From assembly GCA_022457155.1 (NCBI GenBank), contig JAJGOT010000749.1, positions 187,501 to 251,500 on the forward strand: a stretch of DNA of 64,000 nucleotides. Direction: 5' to 3'. Below are positions 34,506-46,800 of this stretch, in pieces. The notes beneath the pieces were generated by a model that saw nothing but the letters and a program-made list of their open reading frames with translations, was not told where the DNA came from and searched no databases. Source of the stretch: Cladopsammia gracilis. Its lineage: Eukaryota > Cnidaria > Anthozoa > Scleractinia > Dendrophylliidae. The translations under genes were made by a program, and so were the position numbers. Position 1 is the stretch's first letter. Each line of letters starts with the position of its first letter.

Positions 34506-36432
34506 GAAAGGACGGACGGGACGGCAGGGATGGTCCTGCAGGTCCCACAGGTACTGCAGGTCCCCCGGGACCACCCGGAATTCCAGGGCTAGCAGGGACA
34601 ACAGGAACACCAGGTTAGCTTACATATTTTATGAGAGCCGGATTCCTGACCATTCTTGTTTCTTTCTGCCGGTCAGATTTCAGATTAACGCCACAGCAAG
34701 CGTGAGCAAGAACATCTTGTGCTATGCCCGTTTGGCGAAATGAGCCGTTCTTAGCGAAGAGCTGGTTAGTCCATTCATAAGTCCGTAAGTCCATAAATCG
34801 TAAGATTTATTTTCACTACGGAGCTTTTGCAACCACGATGACAACGACGGCCCCGGGGGTGGGGGGGGGGGGGGTACTCCCATATATGAGCTATATAGGT
34901 ATGTGCCGCTGTGAGGGGTATGGTTTTCAGGCAGTTTTGTCTGGGATAGGGTATCGTAATTAGCGATTTTTGGTCGAGAATAGGGCATAATTTTCCGAAG
35001 AAGTGATTGTTCGCGGTAAGCGAAATATTAAGCAAAATAGGAATTGGTTTTATTTCAAATTTTCTGTTGAAAGCTCGAGTTTTATTTTACTGCAGTTTAA
35101 ATACAAAATTCTTTATTTTTAAAAAAGAAATCACGGTCAAGAATGGTACTTTTATTTATCAGCGTGCACTATCGGGATTTCGAGAACGCTTACGTATACT
35201 GAATTTAATTGCGCGGCTCTGCTAGCTATGTTATAGCATACATTGGTTTCGTTGAAATTTCTGTGGTTGTGATCAAAATTCAGTGTTATTAGGTAGACAG
35301 TAATAAGCAATTAAAACACAGAATGTTATTGAAACAATGCTATCATTCTGAGAATGAGGACACGAAAATTTAAAATGCTTCAGGGGACGTTGGCCAAAGC
35401 TGGAAAGCCGGTACACTGGGCCCTCCTGGCCCTCCTGGGCTTTCTGGACCCAAAGGACAAAAGGGACATGAAGGACAGGGACTATCTGGAGTAAAGTACG
35501 TCCGTTGGGGGCGCACAAACTGCAGTGGAGATGCTCAGGTTGTGTACTCAGGTTGGTGCGTCATCTTACTGAAATCAAAACAAGACCACTTACAACTGGG
35601 CATACGACTTTCACCTTCAAAACATGCGCAAAGTAGTGTTTAAATTAGCGAATTTGGTATATTCGGGTCCTATATGCGTGATATATGTATGTTTTGCCTG
35701 GAGTTTTTTAAGGTAAGGGAAATTTAGACCAAGACAAAATATTGTTTTTGGATAGAAACACATCTGAGTGGTCCATATAATAATGTAAATTTAGTATGTT
35801 TCATACCGTATATCTGAAGGTATTACAAAATGTGTGAATTCTCAACTCCCCGTCACTTTATAGCGAGTATTACAGTTAGTGTCTCATAACTGCAACTCAC
35901 ATTGAACAAGCAAAACGTCGCCTTATTTTCTAAGATTATTTTATTGTGTGTTTTTTGTTTGTTCAGGATTTATAGCAAGCGGATATTACAAGCACCATGG
36001 AGGTGGAGGGGAATACATCTGTCTGCCGAACCAACCCAAATATGGAAAGTACAGCAACAGTTATGAAAGAACTGGAGCCATATTTGGCGCTGAGTATGAA
36101 ACGGGTTCGGTTTCAACCGAAACGTCGGCGAACATGATGTACCTTGCGTCGTATGCTATGTCAGGTCACGTGGCACTCAGCTGATGATACCCGCAAGGGA
36201 TGACTGTCCTAAGGGCTGGACCGAAGAGTTTCATGGGTACTTGATGACTGAACATTATGATCATCATCAGTCTCGTAATTTCATTTGTGCTGATCAGGAG
36301 CCGGAGTCAGTTCCCGGAAGTCACCGTGATCATGATGGTGCATTATTGTATCCAGTCCAGATGAATTGTGGGTATTTCTCAGGCTGTCCACCTTATCACA
36401 ACGGTCTCGAGCTGACATGCGCGGTGTGTTGA
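34506..36432 (+). pseudogene. Short-chain collagen C4-like gene, frameshifted
   Basis: Exons 34506-34613, 35384-35551 and 35967-36432, phase 1 throughout. The first is almost pure Gly-X-Y collagen repeat. The second finishes the triple helix (GPPGPPGLSGPKGQKGHEGQ) and starts the globular domain at VKYVRWGRTNC. The third continues it with YICLPNQP, a form typical of short-chain collagen C4-like (spongin-related) secreted proteins, and ends in LMIPARDDCPKGW...LTCAVC and a TGA at 36430-36432. Near 36150 the frame shifts: the upstream frame reads to NMMYLASY and then to a stop at 36181, while the following CYVRSRGTQLMIP is one frame away. The conserved PCAVC-type stretch expected between them is missing, which fits a small deletion. 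Could be a pseudogene, an allele or an assembly error. First exon(s) not found. The protein would be an extracellular matrix component. Confidence 0.75.
34850..35000. repeat. GGGGTACTCCC-element fragment
   Basis: Poly-G then GTACTCCCATATATGAGCTA, TAGGTATGTGCCGCTGTGAG and GATAGGGTATCG; related to 22565-22880 and 40060-40510. In an intron of the collagen-like gene. Confidence 0.6.
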
Positions 36433-36499
36433 AAATGAAGTTGTGTTAAAAATAGATAACCGTGATATCACAGAACATATTTCAAAATACAGAATCAAA

Positions 36500-36652
36500 T
36501 ACAGTGGAATTCCGATTTTTCGAACCTCCAAGGGAATCGGAAATTGATTCGTAAAAAAGATGGGATCCCGAGGGAAACGAGTTTTGGTTCGAATAATCGG
36601 GAGGTTCGAAAAATGGAGGGTTTGAAAAATCGGAATTCCACTCACCGCTGTA
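36500..36652. mobile_element. pogo/Tigger-like MITE copy
   Basis: TACAGTGGAATTCCGATTTT at the left and AAAATCGGAATTCCACT...GTA at the right are inverted, with TTCGAA motifs inside. Ends beginning CAGTGGAA and TA flanks fit pogo/Tigger-type elements. About 70 bp after the collagen-like stop codon. Confidence 0.7.
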
Positions 36653-37465
36653 CACTGACAAATTTCAACGTTGTATTATCCACTGAGTGCATGATAAAAG
36701 TGAGATAAACGTGAGTTAAACTGGCCGAAACGTCGAGTGAAATCGCTTTTAACCTCAGAAGAATCCCGAACAACAACTTTTAACTTTTGAAACGAGAGGA
36801 GAGTTTCAGAAACACAATTATAGAAAATGATAGGTCAGAGAGAAGTTAAATTTCACCATTTTAAATTTTTGTCTAGTCTAAGATGGGCCTCTTGCACCTT
36901 TCTGACTGAGTCACGGTTGTTGTGAATGAGCTCCAAGGGAAAAGGTTATGTCATATTTCAAACGTTTTACATGTAACGGTCCTTCTGTGCCTGTATTCAT
37001 TGTTCTTTTCTAGCCCCCGTAGATGGTTTGTAATTGCCATCCGAACTATCGGACAAATATATTACTGAGCTTACTAATACCTTCAACAGTTTGTTTTGTT
37101 TTACCTCAAAGTTTCTTTCTCAATCCATGTCATCTCCTGGCCGTAAGTATTGGTTTACCGTTTTTTACTTTCTATTTCAAGATTTTACTGACCCAGGCTA
37201 CCAAAGATGAGCACTCTTCATTGGTTTGTCAATGTGGTTTTGCCTTTTTTAGAATTTTTGAATGCTAAAAATGTCCGAAAACCCAACATTTTATTTGTGA
37301 AAATTGCCCATCAGATTAGTAGCCTGTGTTCAGGAGTGTAACTCCTTTTCACAGTCTCACTCTTTTGGACTCTTTCATATTTACACTCCGGCTCCTAGCC
37401 TACTAGCGGCCGGGAGCGATGGGAGGCGGCTGTATTCGCAGCCATCCGGTTGAGAAGAGAGAAAT
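36653..37465. other. Spacer between collagen-like gene and MRPL32
   Basis: No gene or named repeat seen. The MRPL32 promoter should be near 37380-37465, a locally more GC-rich stretch. Confidence 0.45.
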
Positions 37466-37939
37466 ATGGAAACTAGTTCCCAGTCTTTCTCGTTTGACTT
37501 AAAACCCAACATGGCGACCTCGTTGAGTTGGATGAGTCGAGCGTTATTTAGAAACTTTCGCGCTTTAGAAGAACGAATTGCATACAACCTTGGGCTAATC
37601 TACGCAGGAATAAATCCATACGCTGCTTTAGTAGGAAATGTACCTTCTTCACAATCAAATGGCTGCTTGGAGACTGAAGATGATGGCTTCTTGTTAATGG
37701 CGGTTCCAAAGAAGAGGACCTCAGCTTCGAAAAAGAAGCTTCGAAATCGGCACAAATGGCTTAAGAACAGATCGGATATCGAGACCTGTGTTGTCTGCGG
37801 AAACCACAAGCTCGCAAATCATTTGTGTGGACACTGCGTGGCAGAAGTTAGAGAAAAAACTGCAGAGTTCCGAAAAGAGCGAGATGAGCGTAGTTATCAG
37901 TGGCCAATACCAGAGATCCTGAGAAAATTCAGAACATAA
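37466..37939 (+). CDS. MRPL32: Mitochondrial ribosomal protein bL32m
   Basis: Single-exon frame of 157 residues for the bL32 protein of the mitochondrial large subunit, acting in the matrix. The N-terminal about 78 residues form the import presequence. The mature part begins around MAVPKKRTSASKK (78-90), the form found after processing of MRPL32 by the m-AAA protease. A basic segment KKKLRNRHKWLKNR is followed by the zinc-binding cysteines C108, C111, C121 and C124 in CVVCGN and CGHC. Length is shorter than human MRPL32 (188). Met at 37466 is taken as start; Met16 (37511) is an alternative. Family is clear from the four-cysteine motif and its spacing. Confidence 0.88.
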   Translation: METSSQSFSFDLKPNMATSLSWMSRALFRNFRALEERIAYNLGLIYAGINPYAALVGNVPSSQSNGCLETEDDGFLLMAVPKKRTSASKKKLRNRHKWLKNRSDIETCVVCGNHKLANHLCGHCVAEVREKTAEFRKERDERSYQWPIPEILRKFRT

Positions 37940-38061
37940 AGAGATACTTTGAGACAAGATTTTAACGAATTAAGAACGAAAACTTACGAGTTATCTGTGG
38001 CTGGTGAAATTTGGCGTTGATAGTTTTGAAATTTGAGTGAAATTTGTTGTTTTGTTTATAT

Positions 38062-38876
38062 TCCTGGGGTATCCAATCGATGGCAATCGATGATCGGAAA
38101 ATCAATCGATAAATCGATATCAATCGATAAAATTAGCTAATTGATATGGATTGGTATCGATCAATCGATGATCAATCGATAGTCACACAAAACTCGTTCA
38201 TTGATTGCTATCGATTGGCTATCGATTGCTATCGATTGGATCTTCGCGATTGGATTTCCAGTTACACATGCTCGATTTGCCAGTCACCTGTAAAAACTGG
38301 CGGGCATAAACCTTCATAAATGGCGGATGCGCATAAAATGTCTGGGTCAGGTGAAAAAGAAGTTCAACTCTCCGTAACATGCGTCGTCAAACGTTGGCGA
38401 ACTTTTTACTGCTTGTAAGAAGAAGGGGGAATGCAGAAACGCGTTTAAAGTTGTGAACGATCATGGCCAACTTGGCCACCTTCAATCGGCGCTCGTGGAT
38501 CCTCTCTGACCACCCCACACAAATATATACGTGTAAGTAAAACTAGAATGCCGATGTATACCCAGGGGTGAATACAATCCCACGGATACAAAAATATAAA
38601 ATGTGTTAACAATCACTACATGCAAAGTCTTTAACAATAAAAGCGTGATACTAAGCGCTTATTTTCGTCAACTTGTAGACTCTGAAACGAAAAAAAAATT
38701 GCAACCAGTCGATACAAATCGATATCAATTATGCTATTGATTGCTATTGATAATCAATGACAATCAATAAGGTCACAAATCTTCTCCATTGATTGGTTAT
38801 CGATTATCAATATCAGTCGATTAATATCGATTGTCATTGATTATCAATTTCATCGATTGGATACCCTGGGGTATGT
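38062..38876. mobile_element. DNA element rich in ATCGAT, inverted ends
   Basis: The left end GGGTATCCAATCGATGGCAA mirrors the right end ATCGATTGGATACCC. Both flanks show CTGG next to the terminal GGTATCC. Both subterminal parts carry dense clusters of ATCGAT/ATCGATT spaced about 8-15 bp (38070-38260 and 38700-38860), while the centre (38270-38690) is ordinary. No ORF. Confidence 0.8.
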
Positions 38877-39016
38877 TGTAAATGGTTTGAATCCAGGAGT
38901 ATCAGTTGTCTGGGTTGGTGTAGTTCTGAAAAGAACTTTTGTTGATGACAGTGACTGATGTCTGACAATGAGAGCAGAAGTCATCTTTTCTTCCGCTCCG
39001 CTGTGAATTGTTTTTA

Positions 39017-39032
39017 TATATATATGTATATA

Positions 39033-39098
<66 letters not shown>
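39017..39098. repeat. (AT)n microsatellite
   Basis: About 40 AT units with a few TG and TC interruptions. Confidence 0.95.
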
Positions 39099-39103
<5 letters not shown>

Positions 39104-40059
39104 CAATTGAAACATGGATCTTTTCTGTCCAACATGTGAACAGCTCTGGAATTACATACCAGCTTATAAATGCAAAGAGAAAGATAATTAAAAGAGAAAG
39201 ACTTATTGGATTTTTGTGGTGTATAAGTTAATGGTAGTTAGTGTAAGAAGACCATTTTTATGAACATTGGGACAGCACTAAAAGGTGTTGTTAACCCAAT
39301 GTTGGCCAGCCAATGTGGAGGGCCCAGGGCCCAGGGGATGGCTTGTTGAAGTTTCAACATCATAACTTGATGTTAAGCTTCAAGTAGCCATCTCCAAGAC
39401 CAGCTAACAAGGCTGATCTATCCAAACATTTGACCTATAGCTGGGTGCGTGTCTCGCACACACCATATGCACTTATGCCAACTCTCCCGGATATGGAAGG
39501 AATCTCCCAGTCTCCCGTATGGGTCACCAAATCTCCCGGATAAAAGTGAGTTTGGATCTTTTCTCTACAATAGGCTAAGATTTTAACCCAAATTTTCCCA
39601 AAATCCAAAAAAATACGGTCTTTCGTCATATCTTAACTTCATAAATGCTCTTCGGGTCTCAGGAATGCAGAAAATGGCAACTTTTAGAGGGTAAAACCAA
39701 AACATTTTCTGGACCCCCCCCCCCCACCCCTGCTAGATGCTCGCAACTACGTCACTTGATTCACGCCTTCGGTGCGCAATATTTTCAACCTTCGGAAAAA
39801 AAACTCCCTATTTTCGATCTCCAGAGGTTGGTATCTCTGCATATGGAGACGGGAGGAGAGAAAATGGTTTGAAATGAAGAAAATTTACACCTCTTTAGGA
39901 ATTATTTTCTTTGTAATATAGCAGGGTCCTCTCCGAGCCCCAGGTGAACTATTGTTGAAAGCAAAAATGATACCTGATGTGTTTTGGACAAAAATGGCAG
40001 AAATCCAGGACAAAGGTGCTGCAATTATATGCAGTGAGAACGTGAGAATAAATTGCTGC

Positions 40060-40510
40060 AATTTTTTTACTGGGGGGCGGGGGTACTCCATATAATGGGC
40101 TATATGGGGATGCTCTGCGCCCGAAAGGGGTACCTTTTTTAGATCTTTTTAGGCTGGAGGTATATGAAAGGGTAGGGATTTCATGAGTTGAAGTATATGA
40201 AAGGGTAGGGATTTCACGAAGTATAGGAAAGGGTAGCGAAAACATGAGTTGAAGTATAAAAAAGGTAGAGAAAACTGACATTTAAGTATTATAAAAAGCG
40301 CCTTTCAAAATATATCAAACAGACGCACTTAAAGGCTATATGAAAGGGGTACCATTTTCAATGAAAGATATATGAAGGGGGTACCATTTTCAAAGAAAGG
40401 TATATGAAAGGGGTACCTTTTCTGTCAAAAACGGTATATGAAAGGGTAAGGGTTTGGACCTCGGGGCGGAGCATCCCCGTACAAAACTTTGTTGAGTACC
40501 CCCCGCCCAG
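40060..40510. mobile_element. GGGTACTCC-ended element with internal 20-bp repeats
   Basis: Inverted ends as described for the family at 22565. Internal TATATGAAAGGGGTACC(A/T)TTT units occur at least six times. Confidence 0.65.
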
Positions 40511-40874
40511 GGATTTTTTTTACATTTGAGGAATTTAGGAATCCCGTTTCCTGCTCTCAGCCATCCTTTTTCTCCAGTGTTACCCCCCCCCCCCCCCTCC
40601 AACCCCCTTTACCAAATCTCATTTCTTCGGCAATCATTTTGAGGAAAACAAGGACACCAAAATCGAACTGCAGCACGGGGATGAGGGAAAATACGGCCCG
40701 AGATAAATATTTTCTATGCCCCGCGCACTTCCCCGCCCGCGGTCCAGGTGGTCAGTAATTCGAGAAGCATGCGTAAAGTACTGTATGTGCTGTATTTGTG
40801 AAGGCGCGCGAGCGAGTCAAATCAAAGAGGATCTAGACTTCGGAACACTGCTAAAACAAGCCAGATCAGGGAGA

Positions 40875-43800
40875 ATGAACGACATAAATACAGTAGAAGA
40901 AGATAGACTGCCGATCGTAGGTCACAGAGGGTCTTGCGCACACTCCAGAAGTCTTGTGCGGTGTACTTGCGATGATGAATACGACGAGTCAGAAAACTCT
41001 CCTCTAATTTCTTACCAAAATCATAGCACAGGAAGCGACAAATATCTCGCGGACATCCATTGTCACGAAGCTAAACCTATCTACTCAAACGCAAGAGCAC
41101 GGAGGAAACTTCTGGTCGCAAGCGTTGTTTGTCTTCTTTTTGTGATCGCTGAAGTAATAGGTGAGCTAAAACATGTGTACAAATGCATTTGGAATAATAA
41201 TGTCTCTTGTCTAACTGCTGTTTCAATACAGCTTTTCAAGTTAGATATCTGGTTGTGAAATCACCCGCTCTTTTCCCCGCTAGCAGAGTCAGAGTCTTCT
41301 TTTCCACCTCAGATGTAGGCTTTTCTAGCAGGGAACCCGCTCTTAGGTATATTAAACGTCTACCTTTAATTACATGTTGCCACGAAAATTTACATGTATT
41401 CTCAAAATGGACAATCGTGATCGGAGCATGATTACGTGTTATAAGTTCAAGTATAATACCGTTTTCTTAAATATAAGTTTAATTTTCTGATGTCTGATGT
41501 CTTTATTAGGTAAGTTATTTGGAGCAACTTATATTTCTGATATTTGAAAAAGCGAAAGGGGAAAAAATTGAATAATAAATACATATTATGGGTTTAATTT
41601 TTTTCATCTTAATTAAAGTAATTACGTACATCCTCAGCAGGGCTTAAGACGGGATTTTACCTAAATGCAATTTTTCCGCCACTTAACATGACTTTAATGG
41701 AAATATCTTGTTCACGTTTCAAGCAATCCAAAAACCCTTCATCCATCTCATGAATCTATGTTGTGGGATGTTTTGTAAATTTTTGGGTGATTTTTAGGTA
41801 TTTTTGGGAGGAAATAGTTTTTGTCAAAGGATTTGTAAAATTTAGAGAAATAAGAAATATTAAGATTTAGTGAAGTTTTAAAATTAGAATTTGTAGTTAA
41901 TAATTAATAAACTGACATCAAGTTTACGTTAGTCCATCAGTAGCCTGGGGTGCTCTTGCGTGGGTATCAACTGTCTGTTGGTGTTCCAAAAAGCATTTCC
42001 TTTCTTCTATCCCTTCTTTTAACCTCTTAAAATTTCTTTAAAATTCAGGTAAATTGGTAATTGAGATCACCCAGGAAGTTGTAAGTCATTACAGAAAAAA
42101 GCAACAAAGATGTATTAGAACTTATTATGTTGAAAATGTTATGTATAAAATTATTTATATGTAATAAGAAGAGGGTTTGTTCCCTCAGCTAAAATGGCTT
42201 TTGACACAATAATAAAGGTTTGATATTTATCTATATTCTGTTATTACTTGAACTTAGAACTTAGAATCAATTACACTCAAATAGTCAGTGCCTTGGCACT
42301 TTTAGAGATCTTATTACTGGCATGGCTGACTGATTAAAGCTATTTAATTTAGGGATAAAGATGTTACTACTTCTGAAGGAAGTAATTTCCAGACTCTGAT
42401 TGTTCTTGGGAAGAAGGAGTAGCTGTGATCTAATACAGTTGACTGCTTTTGTGATCAATAAATTTCTATCTTTTTTGCACTCAGCTACATGTAACTAGAT
42501 ATTTTTGATTGCACAGTTCTTGTTGGATGGTGACAGGCATACCTAGAAATTTGTTTGTCTAAGTTACCATACTACAAATCAGGATTTGGTGATTGTTTGT
42601 TTTAAAATAATTGTGCAAATGTTTAAGGTTTTTTTAGTCCCTTTAGCTGATAATAATAATATTAAAAGCAATTAAATGAATTATTATAATATTTGGATCC
42701 CAAAATTGGATTGTATTTTTTATGCTACTTTAGCTCTCTGTTTTGGGGACATATTAAAGCCACATCTAAATATATTTGAAAAGCTTCTTAGTTACGCAAA
42801 TATTTGCTCATGTTCAAACTTATTCATGGCAGTAAAAAATTCTACAGCTATATAAGTTAAATAATTACTTTTATTTAATGACATTCATGTATACTTGGCA
42901 CTTTTAAAAAAAAATTCAAGTTGTCAAATTCAAAAAATAATTAATAATTATACTGAAATTTTATACTCACATGCTGGAAACTTGAGTGACAAAATAATTT
43001 GAATTTAAAATCTAACAAAACAATACTCATATTTCATTATTTTATTTTGTGTGATTTAAAAACTAAATGCCCTCTTTTACTTACAGAGATTGGACATATA
43101 CTGCTTTGCATATACTGTAAAATTAAATCCAGTGAAAGATTTCAATGGGTATTGTGTAGTAGTTAAAGTCCAAATTTTATTTGCATACCTCTGTTGCTGT
43201 AACAGTATCCAAGAGGAGAAGTGTAGAATTAATGGTCTATCGAAAATGACAAGCCTCTGCAAATTTTTGTGAAGTCTCGAAATCTCTAGGTGATTAATGT
43301 TCTTTATCATATGACCCGTACGGCTCTGCGAACCTTTTCTTTGCAAAACCATTGATGAAAGTCCCGTATGAGGGCCGTACGCATTTGCGCGAGCGGGGCC
43401 GGAAAAAGGCGTACAGCCCTACAACAAAAGCGGACGGCCTCGCGTGTTAAAATTTCAAGTAATTTTGTCTCCAATTTGGTCATATGATAAAATGCTTATT
43501 GACTAAGTTAGGTCGGGCCGGATAGGAAAATATTTGGCTCTCGGTCATGGCGCACGGACCTCACTGCACTCGGTCCGTACGCCATGACCTCGAGCCAAAT
43601 ATTTTCCCATCTGGCCCTCCCACTTAGTCAATAAGTACATAGTAGTTTGTTGTCTCTGGCTTGGATGGATTTTTTGAGAACTACTTCTTTGGCTTGAATT
43701 TTATTTTTTAAACCTGGGTCTCGGCATCTCAGAGAGTCTCAGATTTGACCATTCAGTAGTGAGGAATTGGGAGTGTTTGGGTAGGTGAGGGGGCGATGAA

Positions 43801-46800
43801 GGAAAAGGAAGGGTAGGCAGATAATGATAGGTGCTATATAGGATAAAAAAATCCTTAAATATATATATTTTTTCTATAGGTGGCTTGCTTGCTGGCAGTC
43901 TGGCCATCATGACAGATGCTGCTCACATGTTATCAGATTTTGCTGCATTTCTTATTAGCCTTTTTGCCATCTGGGTGGCGCACTGGTTACCAGACAAGAA
44001 AAGAACATTTGGTTACTACAGAGCAGGTACATACTGTACATGTATTATCGCTATTTTTGTGACATAATTTACAATATATATTTTAGGGGCAAGATTATAT
44101 TGAAACAATTACTTCCGTCAAAGAGAGGTGTTATAAAATATTGAATTGCATGATGATTTGAGGGAAAGCTGTCATTCAGGGAAAATTACTTATTTTTAAA
44201 TATGAATAGAAGAAATAGCTTATATTATGAAAGTACAGTATTCACCCGGGCCCCCCTCCTGGAAATTATCCAAATTCACAAAAATTAAGTGTCCTGAAAT
44301 ATCCTGTAGATATTGTATGACCTTGTTTTCTCCTTCCTTGTTCTCAGAGGTCCTTGGTGCACTGGTATCAGTACTCATTATCTGGGTGTTAACTGGAGTC
44401 CTAGTGTATCTTGCTGTGCAGAGAGTAATAACACAAGATTTTGAAATAAATGCAGACATCATGCTAATCACAGCAGGGGTGGGGCTAGGAGTAAACATCT
44501 TGTAAGTAATCATTATGACCATAAATTCTTAGATTCAACTATCTATCTATCAGAAAAATATTGTCGAGCCAAATCACAGTTTTATTTCATACAAGATAGT
44601 TTACAGAGTTAGAGAAATAAAATCTTGGTGAATGGCATTTAGTTTTCTGTATTCTTTGCATTTGTGAAACCCAATCATAGATATAATGTGTTACTATGTA
44701 ATCAGTTGTAGTGTAGTTGACTACTGTTAGTCTCAAGCCTCAAGAAACTAAATACTCTGCTGCAACAAACTTCTCTGCTGGCCCAAATTTGCCTTGATTC
44801 TCAGCATTGTTTTTAAGATTTTTTTCTTTTTTTTTTATCAGGTTAGGTATAATTCTTCATCAGACAGGAATGGGACATAATCACAGCCATGGTATCGGCG
44901 GGCATAGTCACGGACATAGCCACAGTCAAGACATGGAAGGGTCTGTTTCAACCCAAAGGATATCCAGGAGCAATAGTCTACGTCATGTAGAAAAACAGAA
45001 CATTAATGTGCGAGCAGCTTTCATTCATGTTTTAGGAGACATTGTACAGAGTCTTGGTGTCCTCATTGCAGCCTACATTATTAAATTTAAGGTAATTTAG
45101 GGATTTTAGTTTTTGTCAGGTTAAAGCTTGCACGGCAAAAGATGTTTAAGGTGATTCCATCGAAAAAGAAGTTGTAATGAAAATTTTCTAAATTTTTGCA
45201 CAGCTATTTATCACATGTACATGTCGTGCATCAGAAAAATTCAATAAATGTTTTCAAGTTATAGCGCTGTAATATATTGCCAATTTGCTAGCTCGCGACG
45301 GCAATATTGAAAATCCTAGCCTTGAGCGAGAGGCAACCATTCTTTCCAGAAAGTAATAATTAGAGATGAAAAATTAGTATTATTGTTATGATAGCAGAAC
45401 AATGTCATCGTGAAAAGCCTTAAAGTTACTGAAAAAGAGAAACATAATATAAAAAAATAGGGCAATTTCAGCAACCACATGCTCCCAGTGAAACGCTAAC
45501 AACTAAATTGTAAAAGTGATTTCCTGAGAATTTTTCAAAAACTACTAATGGATATATAATGGAGAGAAGTACTTTCTTCAAATACGTGCAATAAAAAAGA
45601 TAGGTCACCATGCTCGTTTAGGAGAAAACTGCCACTTATTTGCTAAGGTAACTGAATCCTTAAAGGAAAAATTGCTTTGGAGTGCATGCGTGCTTGTGCA
45701 TGCGCAAATGATGCAATTTATTATGCGCAGTAGTGATGCACAATGCAGGGAATCACCTTAAAATGCTATAATAACAACTACTTTAATAATTCAAACACAA
45801 TTCTGCATTAAATGCTTTAAATCCAGCATGAATGGCTTAATTTCAAGCCAGGACAGGACGATTGAAATAGACTACTGTCAGTTACATTACAAGTGCTGGA
45901 GCAAATTAATTTTTTATTGTTCAGGTCTGTGGGATAAATTATCAATTCCCGTAATGATAACTTGATATTTTCATCTATGTTCAAAATGTGTATGAGCAAA
46001 AGGTGGTTAGCTAGTTAAATGTTTAAACTACATGTATGTGTAGTACAGTTTTGGTGAAGTTTGGTTGTAATTGGATTGAAAGTTCTGTTCCTTACTCCTG
46101 CCATACTTTGATTTTTTTCCATAAACAGCCCAGTCAAAATATGCTGGCAGCCGGCGATTTTGCCGCCTGCAGCGAAATATCTGCCACCTACTTTACACTA
46201 AACAGGGAATCTGACAGGATGCAGTGAAGTGCATCTGCATAATTCTCTGATTTCCGCATCCTCTGCATCTTCGGAACATTTTCCGCATAAAACTGAAAAA
46301 TTTGCCCAATATTAGCGATAAAGCAGCTGCTTATCCCTCCTCACAAACATAAAAGCCGAAAACACGCCGATTTGTTCGCGAGCGATTTTTAACCTCCAGG
46401 CGTTCCACGCGTCTGTTGGCGATGAGCCTGGATACTAGTTTTTGTTTTCTTTTGTTCGTTTTCAGTGTTCCATCATTGCTAAAAGCTTCAAAATGTCTGA
46501 CAAAGATAGCAAGCATTGTTTTAACACAGGTATTTTGACAATTTGAGGCTAAATTTTACAATTTATAAACAACAACGTGTTACATGTTCGATGCAAATTG
46601 GAAAGGCCCAATTATCACTTTTATAAATTGTTCAAATTTCCGCATAATCCAGCGTGTTTTCTGCATAATCGACACATTTTCCCTCATAATATGCCCTCAA
46701 TTTTCAGCATATTTTTTTTTCCCGCATCCTATCAGATGCCCTGACTAAACTTCATTAACAACAAATACAAGGCCTCTTCTAGTTGAAATTGTAACCAAAA

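Larger units (their letters stand above)
38877..40700. other. Intergenic region with repeats
   Basis: Includes an (AT)n tract at about 39017-39098. 39700-39735 is poly-C. About 40060-40510 is a GGGTACTCC-ended element (left GGGGGCGGGGGTACTCC; right GAGTACCCCCCGCCC) with internal TATATGAAAGGG repeats. No gene. Confidence 0.6.

Noticed and set aside
34399..34743. Arg-rich 114-codon ORF over the collagen exon
   Set aside because: It is the wrong frame of the Gly-X-Y exon at 34506-34613, which has correct splice sites and glycine every third residue.
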